A stretch of DNA of 64,000 bases from Myotis daubentonii (GCF_963259705.1 NC_081852.1:59458859-59522858), one strand, 5' to 3'. Positions 22,001 to 33,200 are shown, numbered from the stretch's first letter. Translations and numbers: made by a program. The notes: a model not told the origin generated them from the sequence alone.

Positions 22001-25000
22001 TCCTCCACGATGTCTCCGTTCTCTGCGTGCACTTGGGCCAGGGCTCCCAGGTCCCGGATGATGCTGAAGATCTCATACATCTGCGAGGAGAGGCACACGA
22101 GCCGTAAGGGGGCGTCTCTCCTGGCAGCAGCCTGAGAGACACCTGCGGGCCCCTCCTCTGGGCACCGGTCCCTACCTGGCTGTCGGTGCACTGGCATCTG
22201 TCTTTGTATGCCATGAAGACCAGGAAGGAGTTCACACCTGGAGGAGAGGCAGGAAAGGGTGAGACGCTCAGCTGTCGGGGTGATGCCTGGGAGCCTCCCC
22301 GCCTCCCCCATCTCCAGAGGTGCCAGGTGGGATGGTCCCTCTCCATGGCCGTCTCCCCAGCTGGCATGGCAGCCCTTGGGCACCAGGCCCACACACACTT
22401 ACCGATAAAAGGTGATGAAGGAGGGCGTCTGCCAGGCCCCCTCACCTGCCCCTCAGGCCCTGGGATCAGGGACCAATGGCTCCCCAGTAGCGAACGCAGA
22501 TGAATCCCTCACAAACATGCCTCTGGGCCCCGTCACCCCTCTCTAACTCCGTCTAACTTTTGTCAAATCCACTATGAACCTGGATATGGTTTTAGCTTCA
22601 GGACTTTCAATCAAAAAGCTTAGCCCTCGCCCAGGCTGGTATGGCTCAGTTGGTTGGGCATCATCCTTTGCACCAAAAGGTGGAAGGTTTGATTCCCTGT
22701 CAGGGCACACGCCCAGGTTGAGGGTTCATCCCTGGTTGGGGCATCTGCAGGAGGCAGCTGATCGATGTTCTGCTTTCATATCGATGCGTATCTCTCTCTC
22801 CCTTTCCCTTCCCCTCTCTCTAAAAAAAAAATAAAAAAATAGTAAACTAAAAAAATGTAATTACAAAAAACTTAACCCTTGATGATGGACTGGCCCGTCA
22901 TCTGCACGGGCAGCATAGAGCACTGAGGGTGCTAACACCTCCTCCTTCTAACCGGGTCTTCATTGCCAGGAAAACGAATATCACGTTTCCTCCACCCACG
23001 ACCACGAGACAAGGGAGCTGCGGTGACAGCTGTGACCACTGTAACGAGGACAGTTACAAGATCTGTCCCTCAGGCTGGGAGGCGAGGACCTTAGCCTGGA
23101 TCCTCTGGAAGCAGAACAGACCCTCGAGTGACTCTTGTCCAACTTCCCCCACCTCCTGGCCACCTGCCCTGGGGCCAGACGGATGTAGAGCCCAGCACGG
23201 AGGGGCAGCCCAGGAGGGGGCTTCCCACCGAGACCAGGGAAGCCCAGGCCCCTGTCTGCCCTCCTGCCAGCCAGCCCCCCTCAGCCCTGTGGGCACTCAC
23301 CCTTGTCCTTGACCAGGGCCTCCAGCTCCTCCCTGATGCTCTCGTGCCAGCGGGGGATGTCCACGTGCAGGGAGTAGTCGCAGCAGGCCCCGGCATCCGC
23401 CCGCTCCCGCCACTGCTCGTAGGCCGCCAGCAGGCTCACACCCACGTCAGGGAACACGTGGTCCACTGCGGGGGCAGTGCAGTCAGCCGAGCCCCCAGCA
23501 CGGGAACTGGAATGACCTCGACCTCCAAGGAGGTCATGTTAACAAGAGATCAGGAACAAGACAGGAGATGCCACAGGCACCTTAACGGGGGCTGTCCCTG
23601 CTGTAAACCTGCTCATCAGCTCTGTCCAGAGAGGCATCGGCCCCATCTCCTCAGCCTCTCTCTGAGCTGAGACAATCCACCTCGCCCCCCGATGCACACA
23701 TCACAGCTCAAGAGCATGGGTGGCAGCTAAGGAAGGGCCTGACCCTCCAGCACAGGAGCACCTTGAGGTGGGGAAGGGAGGGCGCCGCTGTCCTCGGTGC
23801 TGGACCTGGACGCCTGCCCAGAACAGCGGTGTAGGACTGGCTTCCCATGAGCCTTCCAGACTGCACACACCTTCATCAGTGCCACCCATCCCACTCATCC
23901 CCTGGGGAGGCTGGGAGTGCACACACTGCACTGTCAGCCCCTCACCTGCCAACCTCAAACCCAAGGTCCAAACCCTGCTCACAGCCTCCCCTGGGCGAGG
24001 GAAGAGCTGGGAGTGCGGTGGCCAACAGGAAGGCACCACCCCAGGGTCCTGGCAGGTGCTGTGCCTCCCTTCAGCACAGCCCTTACAGGGCTCCTGTGCT
24101 CCACAGCTCAGATGGGGAAGCCAGGACCCTGCGGGAGCAGGTGCCTGTCCCACCCTGAGGGCCATGCATAGCTCCAGGCCGGTGCTGGCAGGTGAAGGAA
24201 GCAGATGGCTCGACAGAGCCAGCCCCGAGCCTGTAACATCTCTCCATCCTCTCAGCCACACCTCACAGCCTTGGCATTGGCACGGGCAGGTGATGTCAAC
24301 CACAGAGGTGTCCTGGCCGGCCGGGGCCACCAGTGACCAGCATGAGCAATGGCCTGAAACGACCAGTCTCCTGAGTCCATCTAAAAGATGGATGGACCGT
24401 TGCGGGGTTTTTCACATCTTGGTTGAGTAAACCAAACCACGCCATGATTCTGACAGTGGCTAACTGTCACTGGTGGAGTAGCCCACAGTCCTCAGCGCGG
24501 CCTTCCCTGGCGGCAGTCACAGAGCGTTTCCTGTGCACCAGGCGCCACAAAGCACCTCTGTGCGTGAGCTCGCTTCCTCCTCCTGCTGCCTGACAGATGG
24601 GGCAAGTGTGGCCTGTTCAGCCGGCTGTTATCTGAGGCCACACAGCTAAACATGGTGGAGCCAGCGCCCAACCTGGTTTGTGAGACCCGGCACAGCAGGC
24701 ACGGCTGCACTCGGCATTCGAGGCTGCAAGACAGGGGTTTGGCCTGCTATCTCATCCTGGCTCCTGAGCTTGCCAAGAGAGGGAACACCACACAAGCTGG
24801 CACCTGGGGCTTCTCCTCCGAGCTCAGAGGGTTTTGTGAGGACAACACAGGAGCTGCAGCCCACCAGGACGGTGCTCGCGCCTGGCACAGAGCCAGCTCA
24901 GAGAAACGGTACTTCTGGTGGTGCTGAGAGAGTAACAGTAAGTTTTGTCATCCTTTTCCTAAAGACACAGCACCTGTTTTTCATTCTTCTTGACACAGGC

Positions 25001-28000
25001 AGGAGCTTGCTGCAACCCAGGCCTCAGCGGGGGAGAAGTTGACGCACAAACCCATCTGGCATTTCAGGTGACACAACCCCTCGCTTGCCCAAAGCATCGG
25101 AGTTTTCCAAACCTGGTCCCCGGCCAGCCGCTGGCTTCCCAGGAAATAATGAATAACTGGGCACTTGTCCATGCGCTCCCACAGACTCCCAGGGGCACCC
25201 CAGAGCTGGCCAGGCAGGATGGCCAGCCTGAGAAACAGAAGCGATGAGGGAAGGCACTCCAGGGCTTTGCAGATCGGGATGTGATAGAGGAAAAATGGGA
25301 CTGAGAAAAAACCCAGCATGCAAACCACTTCCTGCAACACACACACACCCGGCCAGAGCACCGAGGTGGGGGCCGGACGCTGCCCGACCCGGGGACACTC
25401 ACATATCATGGTGGTCCCTCCCGCGAGGGCTGCCTTGGTGCCCTGGCAGAAGTCGTCAGCCGGGGTCATGCCCAGGGCAGGCATCTGCAGCCTCGTGTGC
25501 ACGTCGACACCTCCTGGAAGGACCAGCAGGCCATGAGCATCAATGGTTCGGATGCCCCCAGGGACGATGAGGTTTTCCCCAATTTGTCTGAAAGCAGCAA
25601 AGGGAGATGTCGCTGGTTAGAAAGAGCCCAGGTCACATGCGTGGGCTCCCCGGCAACGCGGTGGAGCAGGGACACGTGAGCTTGGGCTCCTGTCCTGAGG
25701 GAGAGGGCCACACGGCCAGGGCTCCACGGGACTCCGGAGACTGTCAGAGCAGTGAAGTGGCTCAACACAGCTGGCCCTAGTGGAGGATCTAGCCCCGTGT
25801 GCACGTCACAGCCCTGGTGGTGTCCACTGAGGCGTCCACTTGCCCTTTGCTGACTAGTGGCTGGAGATGCTTGACATAGAAGCAGAGAAGCTAATAGGTG
25901 TGGTCAATACGTATTTATTAAGCACCCACTGTGAGCCCCGAATTGTCCCAAGGCTGTGATGGTGCAAGAAATGTGGTGGATGCCATAGTCCTGTTTCCTG
26001 AGACCTTACGACTGGACCTTATGGTGAGATTAGTCACTCAAGGCCTGGGCTAGAGCTGCTTGCAGGGAATGAGGTTTCGGAAAAGAAAAAACACTGGCAT
26101 GGATTTCACAAGACTGAGCGTCCTGGATCACGTGCAACCAGTGCACTCTAGGGCCTGCGAAGGGATTCTTAACAGAAACTTACTTTACCAAACCGTCTTC
26201 CACGTACAAATCAGCATAAAAGGACTGGTCATCGTTCACAACCTTCCCACCTTTGATCAGAAGGCGATCACTCTATTGCAAACAAACAAACAAACAAACA
26301 AAATGGATAAGTTTTCTCCAAACCGAGTTACCCAACATTGTTAGTACAACCTCTCACTCTGGATTTACAACTGAAACATTGGCGCACAATCTGTACACGT
26401 AAAACCCAACAGAAAAGCCAGCAGCATCTACCATCCGAAAGAACAGGGCAGAGGCAGCTGCAGTCGGGGGCACCATCACTCACTCCTTAGGGCCTTGCGC
26501 CCACCCAGCCCCCTCCTACTCTGCAGAACCCCTTCCCCCCCGCCCCACAGGCCCTCACTCAGCCTCCCCCTCTGCTCTCCTCCCAAAGGCAAAAAGATGA
26601 ACAGGGGAACTGGCTTTTCACTGTCAACAAAAAGCCCACATTAGTGAGAATGAGTGGTGCAATGAAATGGGTTATATTTACATCTTCAAGTTTACCATCT
26701 AACTCAATATCCAGCTGAGGACAGAGATGAGCAAAGTCCTACCATGTCCGCGCTGGCCCGGAAAGTCTGCCCCGCTCTTTCCATCCCCTCTCCTCCCCGC
26801 ATGGCCTCAGCGAAATCACATGCAAGGCCATCAGACTGTGACAAACACAGGAGACAAAGAGGAGGACATGATGGATGGTGGGGGAGGAGACGTGGCTGCT
26901 TCGGGGAAGGAGAGGGCCTGTCTGAGGGGCTGAAGCAGGAGGCCACACAGCCCATGCAAAGGCCCTGCAGCTGGAAAGAGCTTGAATTAATATAAAACCC
27001 AAGAGGAAGCTGGGGGCTGGAAACTTCTGAGCGAGGGGAGAGGCCCAGGGCTGACGGGGTGGCCCTGGGATCCATGGAGGGCCCTCAGCGGGTTTAAGCC
27101 TGGTAAGGGATGTTTGCAGGAGGTCACGTTGGCTCTGCACAGAACGTAGAACCTGGCGTTTAATGATGGAAACAGGCCCGTCGCTTGGGTGGTGTCTGAG
27201 GTTGTCCAGGTGAGAGGAGAGGCCTTGGACCAGGATGAGAAATGGACCCCAGAAGGGCTGCTGATGGGGAAGCCATGGGGGTGAAGGGCCAGGAAGGCAT
27301 CAGGGTGACCACAGGTGCTGGTGCTGCCTGGAGGCATCCCACGCGGGTGAACAAAGTGTCAGGGAGCAAGGCCAGCTGTCCGTGGGTCCGCCCCACAGCA
27401 CAGCTGGGACACGGGCAGGGGCTGAGCCAATGCTCACAGCCATAAACCCTTCTGAGCATCCCTCCAAATGTTGGGAGAAAGTGTGGTGTGGTGCCTCCCA
27501 ACTGCCCGGCCCCAGGCCGCAGGGGTGATGGTCTGACCTCGGGGAGAATAGAGAAGAGCAGAGTGTAGACCGATGCGGATGAGGGTCCAAGTTTGCAGCA
27601 CTTTCCTCAGGGCTCCCTACGACTCCGCCCCGTGGCAAAGCCTACCACACTTCACGGGAGGCCTGACCGGGTGCCCACCCAGAGGCCTGGCCAGGGCTCC
27701 AGCCAGAGCCTCTGGCCCCTTACACACCATCAGCCCGATGCCAAGAGGACCAGGCCACGGGTGTGGTCAGTGGGAACGCTAGGAGCCTACCATTAAATAA
27801 CGCATTACTTATGAGCCGTATTACTTACTCTCCGTTCTTACTGACACCTAAGAGCTTGTACCTAATGGATTACAGCCTCCTCTACAAAAGGGCGGACGAA
27901 GTGCCCTGGCCAAAGGCAGACCCCTCCTTATACAGCCCAGAGCTAAGGATGAGCTTGCACTTTAATGGGCTGAGAAGTATTTTCTAAAAGTCCCGGCTTT

Positions 28001-29267
28001 GGAAAAGTGGTATGAAATCCACACTTCACCCTCCCCGAGTGAGGAAGAGACTGGTGCTCTGCCCCCCCCCTTACCCCACACCCCACACCCCACACACGGT
28101 TCTCAGGTATTTGAACCCAGACTCTGGGAACTGACTGGGTTTGGAACCAAGCAGATGAGATGGGGGTCCATGCTCAGGATGGGGGCGGATGGAAGGGGTC
28201 CTCCTGCCCCTCCCCCCCTCCATCCCTCCCCACTCCCCTCCTCCTCCCCCTCCCCCATCCCTCCCCACTCCCCTCTTCCTCCCCCTCCCCCCATCGATCC
28301 CCACTCCCCTCCTCCTCCCCAGCCAGCCACAAGCAGGAGCCTTCCCTCTGGTTCGGTATCTCAGGAAATGAGACCCCACCACCCTCCCACCGAGGCCAAG
28401 TCCAGAGTTGGGTCCGAAACTCTGAAACTCCTCGGGCCCTCGGGCGCCACTGTCCAGCTGGGGCCCAGGCGCCTGCCTCCCCTCCTCCCTCCCCCCCTCC
28501 CTCCACCTCCCTCCCTCCGCGGGGCTCCTGGCGTCTGGAGCGGTGGCTTTGTCTCCGGGCAGCCAGGGGTGGAGGTCTGACCTCCCGCACCGCAGCGTGT
28601 GGTGTCTGGGCGTCTCTGCTCCCCGAGGGATGGGGTGCCCTGCTCGGCAGCTAATAAGCTCGCTTTCCCCGGTGTCTCCGAACCCCGGAACCTTGAGGGG
28701 CTCGGGCCGCCACGGGCTCTGGGCCGAGCCGGGCCGAGTCGCTTTGTCTCGAACCAGAGCTCGGGCGCAGCGGAGGGTCTAGGGGCGGCTGGCCTGGGGC
28801 GAGGTGCGCAGGGCGGCATCTCCGCGCCCCAGGCCGGGCTGGCGGCGCCAACAAAGGGCCGCGTCCACCCGCCAACTCCGAGGCGGAGGCAGAGCCGAAT
28901 CCGCCGCCTCGCCGCCGGCCAGGCCTTCGCGGGGACAGAGGCGCGTCAGCGCTTCGGAAAGCAGCCCGGCCACGGGCCCCGGGCGCAGAGGGGTCCCGGG
29001 AAGCGGGAAGCGGGAAGCGGGAAGCGCCTGGGCCTGGGCGCTCGGCTCTCGGAGACCTCAACCCCCGGCGGCGGCGCGTGAAGGGTCACAGCCCGGACAG
29101 GCGGTCGGCCCGGCGCGGGGGCTGGGTCCGAGGGCCAGGGGCCTGGCACAGGAGGGAAGGTCCACCCCGGGCCAGGAGGCCAAGCCCCGCCGGCGGTGGG
29201 CAGAGGGTGCGGGGCGGAGCGGGCTCACCGTGATCCGGGGGATGCTCTTCTTGCCTTGGAAGGACAT
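15977..29267 (-). CDS. DPYSL4: DPYSL4 / CRMP3, dihydropyrimidinase-like 4 (complete, 14 exons)
   Basis: Exons from 5' to 3': 29229-29267, 26184-26272, 25403-25587, 23301-23465, 22176-22237, 22000-22080, 21065-21133, 20525-20645, 19580-19736, 19155-19296, 18301-18471, 17732-17911, 16865-17030, 15977-16068. They total 1719 nt, i.e. 572 residues plus TAG, the length I recall for human DPYSL4. It is a cytosolic, tetramer-forming collapsin-response-mediator protein that acts on the neuronal cytoskeleton. It has the dihydropyrimidinase fold but not the enzyme's metal site. Where the enzyme has HTH, this reads [10 protein letters not shown] (second His is Arg), and the lysine that is carbamylated in the enzyme is Leu ([13 protein letters not shown]). 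The C-terminal tail has [13 protein letters not shown] and ends NITSLS. The neighbours JAKMIP3 and STK32C separate it from CRMP1, DPYSL2 and DPYSL3. Confidence 0.97.
16865..17030 (-). CDS. DPYSL4: DPYSL4 exon 13
   Basis: 166 bp, acceptor ACCTGCAG, donor GTGAGT. Encodes [20 protein letters not shown] to [13 protein letters not shown], residues 488-542: the start of the flexible, paralogue-specific C-terminal tail. Confidence 0.95.
17243..17302 (+). repeat. Imperfect (TG)n / TGTGCA run
   Basis: TGTGCATGCGTGTTCATGTG and following text; simple repeat in DPYSL4 intron 12. Confidence 0.7.
17732..17911 (-). CDS. DPYSL4: DPYSL4 exon 12
   Basis: 180 bp, acceptor CCCCCCAG, donor GTACGG. Encodes [20 protein letters not shown] to [11 protein letters not shown], residues 428-487. 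Confidence 0.96.
18301..18471 (-). CDS. DPYSL4: DPYSL4 exon 11
   Basis: 171 bp, acceptor CTTCCCAG, donor GTGAGC. Encodes [20 protein letters not shown] to [10 protein letters not shown], residues 371-427, with the conserved GSDADLVIW segment. Confidence 0.96.
19155..19296 (-). CDS. DPYSL4: DPYSL4 exon 10
   Basis: 142 bp, acceptor GTTCTCAG, donor GTGAGT. Encodes [20 protein letters not shown] to [11 protein letters not shown], residues 323-370. Confidence 0.96.
19580..19736 (-). CDS. DPYSL4: DPYSL4 exon 9
   Basis: 157 bp, acceptor CACTACAG, donor GTAAGG. Encodes [20 protein letters not shown] to [11 protein letters not shown], residues 271-323. Confidence 0.96.
20172..20268 (+). repeat. Direct repeat copy 1 (DPYSL4 intron 8)
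   Basis: Shares CTGACCATG.TGA, GGGCCATCCTGGAGCCCCTG and GTCACACACAG with 20681-20778 in the same order and orientation. It contains a MIR-like AAGGTCA core. Confidence 0.75.
20525..20645 (-). CDS. DPYSL4: DPYSL4 exon 8
   Basis: 121 bp, acceptor GTCCCCAG, donor GTGAGT. Encodes [20 protein letters not shown] to [11 protein letters not shown], residues 231-270. A pair of about 97-bp near-identical direct repeats flanks the exon. Confidence 0.96.
20681..20778 (+). repeat. Direct repeat copy 2 (DPYSL4 intron 7)
   Basis: Partner of 20172-20268, lying on the other side of DPYSL4 exon 8. A 17-nt piece of the same motif (GGCCATCCTGGAGCCCC) recurs near 18224-18240. Confidence 0.75.
21065..21133 (-). 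CDS. DPYSL4: DPYSL4 exon 7
   Basis: 69 bp, acceptor TTCTGTAG, donor GTAGGC. Encodes [20 protein letters not shown] then PDE, residues 208-230. Confidence 0.94.
21285..21400 (+). mobile_element. MIR-like SINE fragment
   Basis: ACAGATGGGAGAACGGGGCT ... GACTCGCCCGAGGTCACAGG follows the MIR consensus order. Ancient. Confidence 0.55.
22000..22080 (-). CDS. DPYSL4: DPYSL4 exon 6
   Basis: 81 bp, acceptor CCTCGCAG, donor GTGCGG. Encodes [20 protein letters not shown] then NGDIVEE, residues 181-207. Confidence 0.95.
22176..22237 (-). CDS. DPYSL4: DPYSL4 exon 5
   Basis: 62 bp, acceptor CCTCCAG, donor GTAGGG. Encodes [20 protein letters not shown], residues 160-180. Leu occupies the position of the dihydropyrimidinase carbamylated lysine. 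Confidence 0.95.
22627..22867 (+). mobile_element. VES-type SINE
   Basis: tRNA-related head GGCTGGTATGGCTCAGTTGG, B-box-like GGTTTGATTCCCTG, VES tail GGAGGCAGCTGATCGATG, T/C-rich stretch and A-rich end. Flanked by a degenerate duplication (AAAAGCTTAGCCCT / AAAAACTTAACCCT). Confidence 0.88.
23301..23465 (-). CDS. DPYSL4: DPYSL4 exon 4
   Basis: 165 bp, acceptor CCCCCGCAG, donor GTGAGT. Encodes [20 protein letters not shown] to [11 protein letters not shown], residues 105-159. Confidence 0.96.
23466..25402 (-). other. DPYSL4: DPYSL4 intron 3
   Basis: 1.9-kb intron containing a MIR-like fragment near 24560-24655. No exon or other transposon recognised. Confidence 0.5.
24560..24655 (+). mobile_element. 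MIR-like SINE fragment
   Basis: GACAGATGGGGCAAGTGTGG ... GAGGCCACACAGCTAA resembles MIR. Ancient. Confidence 0.45.
25403..25587 (-). CDS. DPYSL4: DPYSL4 exon 3
   Basis: 185 bp, acceptor GCTTTCAG, donor GTGAGT. Encodes [11 protein letters not shown] to [13 protein letters not shown], residues 43-104, with [10 protein letters not shown] at the degenerate metal site. Confidence 0.96.
26184..26272 (-). CDS. DPYSL4: DPYSL4 exon 2
   Basis: 89 bp, acceptor TTGCAATAG, donor GTAAGT. Encodes [20 protein letters not shown] then [10 protein letters not shown], residues 14-43, the first beta-strand domain. Confidence 0.95.
26279..26301 (+). repeat. (AAAC)n microsatellite
   Basis: Five to six CAAA/AAAC units immediately upstream (on the gene strand) of DPYSL4 exon 2, within the first 30 nt of its acceptor region. 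Confidence 0.8.
28210..28325 (+). repeat. Pyrimidine-strand minisatellite, about 36-bp unit x 3
   Basis: Three copies of a unit starting CATCCCTCCCCACTCCCCTC. The DPYSL4 sense (-) strand is therefore long G/A-rich tracts with many GGGG runs. Confidence 0.8.
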
Positions 29268-29470
29268 TGTCCTCCTAGAGCGGGTCCGGCTGGGGGTCCC
29301 GGGCAGGGGCCGCTCGCGCCGGGCGGGGGAGGTGCAGAGCCCGGAGCGGGGTGGGGGCGCCGGGTGTCCAAGTGCGAGCCAGCCAGGCCGCGCAGCTCCC
29401 GTTCCCGGCCCCGCCCTCGGCCAGGCCCCGCCCCGCGGCTTATCAAGCCCCGCCCCTGTCAGGTTCAGGT
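28650..29470 (-). promoter_or_regulatory. DPYSL4: DPYSL4 CpG-island promoter
   Basis: Dense CpG DNA spanning exon 1 and the 5' UTR. Three GC boxes of the form CCCCGCCC(C) lie at 29409-29416, 29426-29434 and 29448-29456, 140-190 bp upstream of the ATG. No TATA box is evident, consistent with a TATA-less promoter. The start of transcription is not determinable by eye. Confidence 0.7.
29229..29267 (-). CDS. DPYSL4: DPYSL4 exon 1 (coding part)
   Basis: Starts at the ATG (CAT on +, 29265-29267) and encodes [13 protein letters not shown], residues 1-13, ending at a GTGAGC donor. The start is chosen because it is the universal CRMP N-terminus and lies in the CpG island. Confidence 0.95.
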
Positions 29471-31640
29471 CCCTCCCTCCTGCCCCTCAACCACCTGGCC
29501 CAGGGCCCCAGGCCCCAGGCCCCAGCACTGACCACAAGACCAGCCCGCGCAGGCGTGAACCCGCGGAAGCGCTGGGTGCAGAGGGGACAGAATTGCAACA
29601 GATGCGAGTTCGTGTACGTTTGAAGTCTGCACCCCCTCCCGCCCCCAAGGAGGTGGGAGAGGTCGGTCAATGTCTTGCCAGGACAGCCAAGGGCCGGCTG
29701 CCAGTTCCCTGGTGACCTGAGGCACCCAAGGCCGCAGGGATGGAACCCGATCTCAAGTTCAGGCCCAGGCACTCCAGGAGCACTCCGTCCAGGAAGTGTC
29801 TCTGGCCAAAGCCAAGCTCCTTCGAGGATAACCCGCCCCGGTCGGAGCGCTGGGCTATGCGCTGGCCCGGGATGGGGCGATGGAGACACCTCCCAGCGAG
29901 GCTGCTGCAGGGCCAGCGCACGAATTTTGGGGAAGGAGGAAGGGGGCCACGTTGGAGAGACACACCAACACAGAAAGATGGAAAGAGACAGCGAGACTGA
30001 GAGACACACAGAGAGGCAGCTACCCAGAGCCCAGGACACACCAGAGTGCGAGAGGCCGAGACCCGGAGAGGCTGGGGTGGAGAGGGCGGGAGGGAAACGC
30101 AAACTAGAGAAGACCAGTCAGGTAGGGAGGCCCGGCTTCCAGCCCTCAAGTCCCCTCGGAGGAGCTGAAGGTGATGGGAAGGGGATGCGCTCTGGGCCCA
30201 CTCCCCGCGGCCTCCGAACGTGGGTATGCGGCCCTAGGAGTCCGGGCCCACATCCCCTCGCACTGGCCCCGCCGCCCGCGGCCTCTGCCAGCCTCCGCAC
30301 CATCTCCTCCTGGCTCTCCGGGTCCCTCCGAGTCACCGCGTGGCCTCTGTAGGCCTCTCTGGCCCGAGGGCCCGGCGGCCGCCGCCCTAAGCTTCCAGCC
30401 GCAGCGTCTTGTTCTCAAAAGCGTCCTCCACGCAGCAGAACCGGGCCGAACCTGGGGACCGCGGGCTGCCTGCGCGCAGGCACCGGAGCAGGGCTCCGTG
30501 AGTTCCCGTGGCCGGCTTGAGGCCATGGCGGGAGCGGGGAAGGGATGGTGGTCCCAGAGCCTCCTGATGAGGGATGTGGGCGCTGGACTGGGCGGAACTG
30601 GGCCTAGAGCTCACCCCACCTCCCACCCCCATTCCACCCCACCCCCTAATCCGCCCCTACCCTCAGGCGGCCCTGCGGAGCTGGCGCTGTCCATACTTGA
30701 AGTGCTGAACGCGCGCCCCGGGGCCCAGTGGAGCTGGACTGTTCACCTCAGGGCGCGCGTGGGTTCCCATCTCCTGCTCCATCCCCTGACCACGGTCTAT
30801 CTATCAGAACCCCAGCTGTGTTTCCGGCCCCCATGGGGGGATCCTATGCCAGGCAGGGAGGGTCTGACTCCAGACGTTTCCAATGGGCCTGGGGGTGCAG
30901 GCAGGGGTGGGGGGGGTTGGGGGCGGGATGGGTCCATGGGATCTGTGCCTGGCCACTCTCAAAGCCAAGTTCAAGGTGTTGAGGAGAGGATACTCTCAGC
31001 TCGCCCAGGGTCACAGGGCAATGCTGCCAAGACTCTGGAGCCCTGCAGATTGATTTTTAAGGGAAAGACTATGCAGCCTTTGCATTCTGTTAGTGCAGCC
31101 AGCATTTGAAAGCATACGCTCGGACAATGAGAGTCACTGCCGGGCACTGGAGTGCTTGACTGAGTACCTGCGGAGCATAACACGCGGGCAGAGCTAAGTC
31201 AGCTCTCTCCCATCCCCTCGCCCCTCCTGGTTTCCACTCCCCAAAGTGGCCAATAAAGGGCCCTTTACTCACCCGCGTGCGATGGTCCGCAATGCAAACC
31301 TGCCAGGCGTTCTTATTCATGCGCAGAAATTCTCCCCTTCTCCACATTGTTTGAGTTTTCTCTCCTGGTTCTCATTTGATAAATGGCCTCCGGGTCTGTG
31401 GCTGACCTCAGCAGGCGCTGCCAGTGCCTGTGACCTCAGAGCCTGCCCTCCAGGGGGTGTGCCATGACGTCGGATGAGCCTGCGGACGAGATGCCTGCTG
31501 CCCCTCCCCAGTGGGCAGGAGGCCCCAGTCCCCTTCTTGGTGGGGAAAGAGAGATTGTCATTCAGAGTGGACACAGAACACAGAAGTGGCTAACACAGCC
31601 AAACTTCAATGCCTTCTGAGGAGGAGAACATTGATATTCT
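29471..31640. other. DPYSL4 - JAKMIP3 intergenic region
   Basis: Region upstream of the DPYSL4 promoter and downstream of the JAKMIP3 3' end. A second, smaller CpG-rich patch lies at about 30180-30540. No gene model is supported. Confidence 0.55.
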
Positions 31641-33200
31641 AAGGTTTATAACAATTTTTATTAAAACTGTACAATAAATTACAAATGAGTAAAAATTCTC
31701 TGATATACATCGTAGGAATCACCATACAAAAATATGTGCAAAATGTTGTGGTGGATCGCCATACAAACCTCTGTCAGGCCTGTGAGTACTGGTTAGCACT
31801 GAACAGATCACATGTGTAGAATGTGTTATTGAGGAGTTTTTCAGGGGACGCAAATACTGGCTGGCATATTGCCAGGCGGAAACAGGTCCTCAATTCGTTT
31901 TTGCATAAACGTACAGTCAAGCTTTTAAAAAATATGCAGTAAACAAATATATGATTTGATACATATATTTACAACTTGATTTCCTGAGCCTAAACGTAAG
32001 TCCATTACTGTGTTAAAACACACAGCCCACCTTAAGGTTTCGATGATGGCAAAAGCAGGTGAAAGTGACAGTGCCTCAAACCCACCCCCACACACCCTCC
32101 TTCCTGACCTCCAGGGCCGTGTAAGGCACACAGGGTGTCCTGAAGCTCGGGGTTCCACGTGGGCAGAGCACCACAGTCCTTCAGCAGCTGGCACCCCAGA
32201 CCGTGGAAACGAGGTGCACCCACATCCGCGTCAGCAAGGAAGCTGCGGTTCACGTGGGTCTCTGGTCTAGACAAACGAAGCCGTGCGCTGTTCCGGGGTG
32301 TGCACACAGTGCTACGTGTGAGAGCCGTTACGCTGCATACATGTTGACGTCTTGGTTACACATTCAGCATTTCTGGCAACGTTTCAGGGTCCCGCCCTCT
32401 TGGTCCACTGCAGAGGAACGCATTTCCACACAGATTTCCCCTTTTGAAGAGCCCAGTGGTCTTGAGTAAAAGGTACACGCTAGGATTTAGAAAACGCGCC
32501 TTCTTTAAAATACTTGCATTCGTCAGGTGCTCGCGGGACCAGCAGGAATCAGTGGCGAATGCTCGTATTCTGCCGCGTTGGCAAAAGCCCAGTCCTGAAA
32601 TGCTGGCTTTTGTAACCAGATGAAAGCGGGTACCTCTGACACAGAACTGAAAGCAGTGCTATCGAAAGAGGAAAACGGACATTGCGTGTGCTCTCAGAAG
32701 ACGGCAGGGATGCAAATGTGCTCTGGTGCTTGGAATATCATTTGAAACATTGATTGAGCCGTTTTCCCTCTCCTATGTACACACATTTCACATGTAACAA
32801 CTTTGTAAGCATCAGTGCATACATACGTGGTTCTCTCTCCTGAATAGTGTGCCCTTTTTAAATGTATAAGCTGTGATTAAGAGTGTCTGGGGTGGGTGGG
32901 TTGGCATATGAAGAACTCCAGACGTATGGACAACGTGCAAAGCCATAACAGTCCAAGGAGACAGGGATGTGACTTTGGGTTTCAAATGCGTATCTTTAGA
33001 TCCTGAACGGCCGCCCGCATGACTGCTGCTCCTGTGTAGGTATGCACCGGGGGGCCCCACAAGAGGAGGGCGTGGACTTCTGGGGTGTCCCTGGATGCCT
33101 GGGTCACACACTCCCTCACACTTCGGTCTGTTCATCCATAAGTCCTTGGGCCTTTTACTAAGGCCAGGCTGTTGTTGCCATTCGGTTCTGAGCACAACAA
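31640..33200 (-). other. JAKMIP3: Probable JAKMIP3 terminal 3' UTR exon
   Basis: Markedly AT-richer than its surroundings, with no repeat or coding resemblance, and ending at an AATAAA. This is the expected look of a long brain-gene 3' UTR. A splice donor just after the JAKMIP3 stop (41994-41999) requires a downstream non-coding exon, and this is the best candidate. Its 5' boundary is unknown. Confidence 0.4.
31657..31662 (-). terminator. JAKMIP3: Probable distal JAKMIP3 poly(A) signal (AATAAA)
   Basis: TTTATT on + reads AATAAA on the JAKMIP3 strand in AT-rich, UTR-like DNA. It is the last canonical signal before the GC-rich DPYSL4 upstream region. Assignment to JAKMIP3 is inferred from strand and position. 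Confidence 0.5.

Larger units (their letters stand above)
26273..29228 (-). other. DPYSL4: DPYSL4 intron 1
   Basis: 2.96-kb intron. Its first kilobase is part of the CpG island and it then enters the purine/pyrimidine minisatellite at 28210-28325. An (AAAC)n run lies near 26279-26301. A less GC-rich stretch at about 27790-27990 looks like ordinary intron or a possible conserved element. No exon seen. Confidence 0.6.

Noticed and set aside
22627..22700. tRNA gene
   Set aside because: The tRNA-like A and B boxes belong to the VES SINE head; no cloverleaf or acceptor stem.
28071..28654. Pro- or Gly-rich open frames up to 193 codons around the DPYSL4 intron 1 array
   Set aside because: Low-complexity translation of CCTCCCC repeats and CpG-island DNA.
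28804..29715. 303-codon + strand frame across the DPYSL4 promoter
   Set aside because: GC-rich DNA rarely contains stops. The frame runs antisense through exon 1 and the GC boxes and has no recognisable domain.
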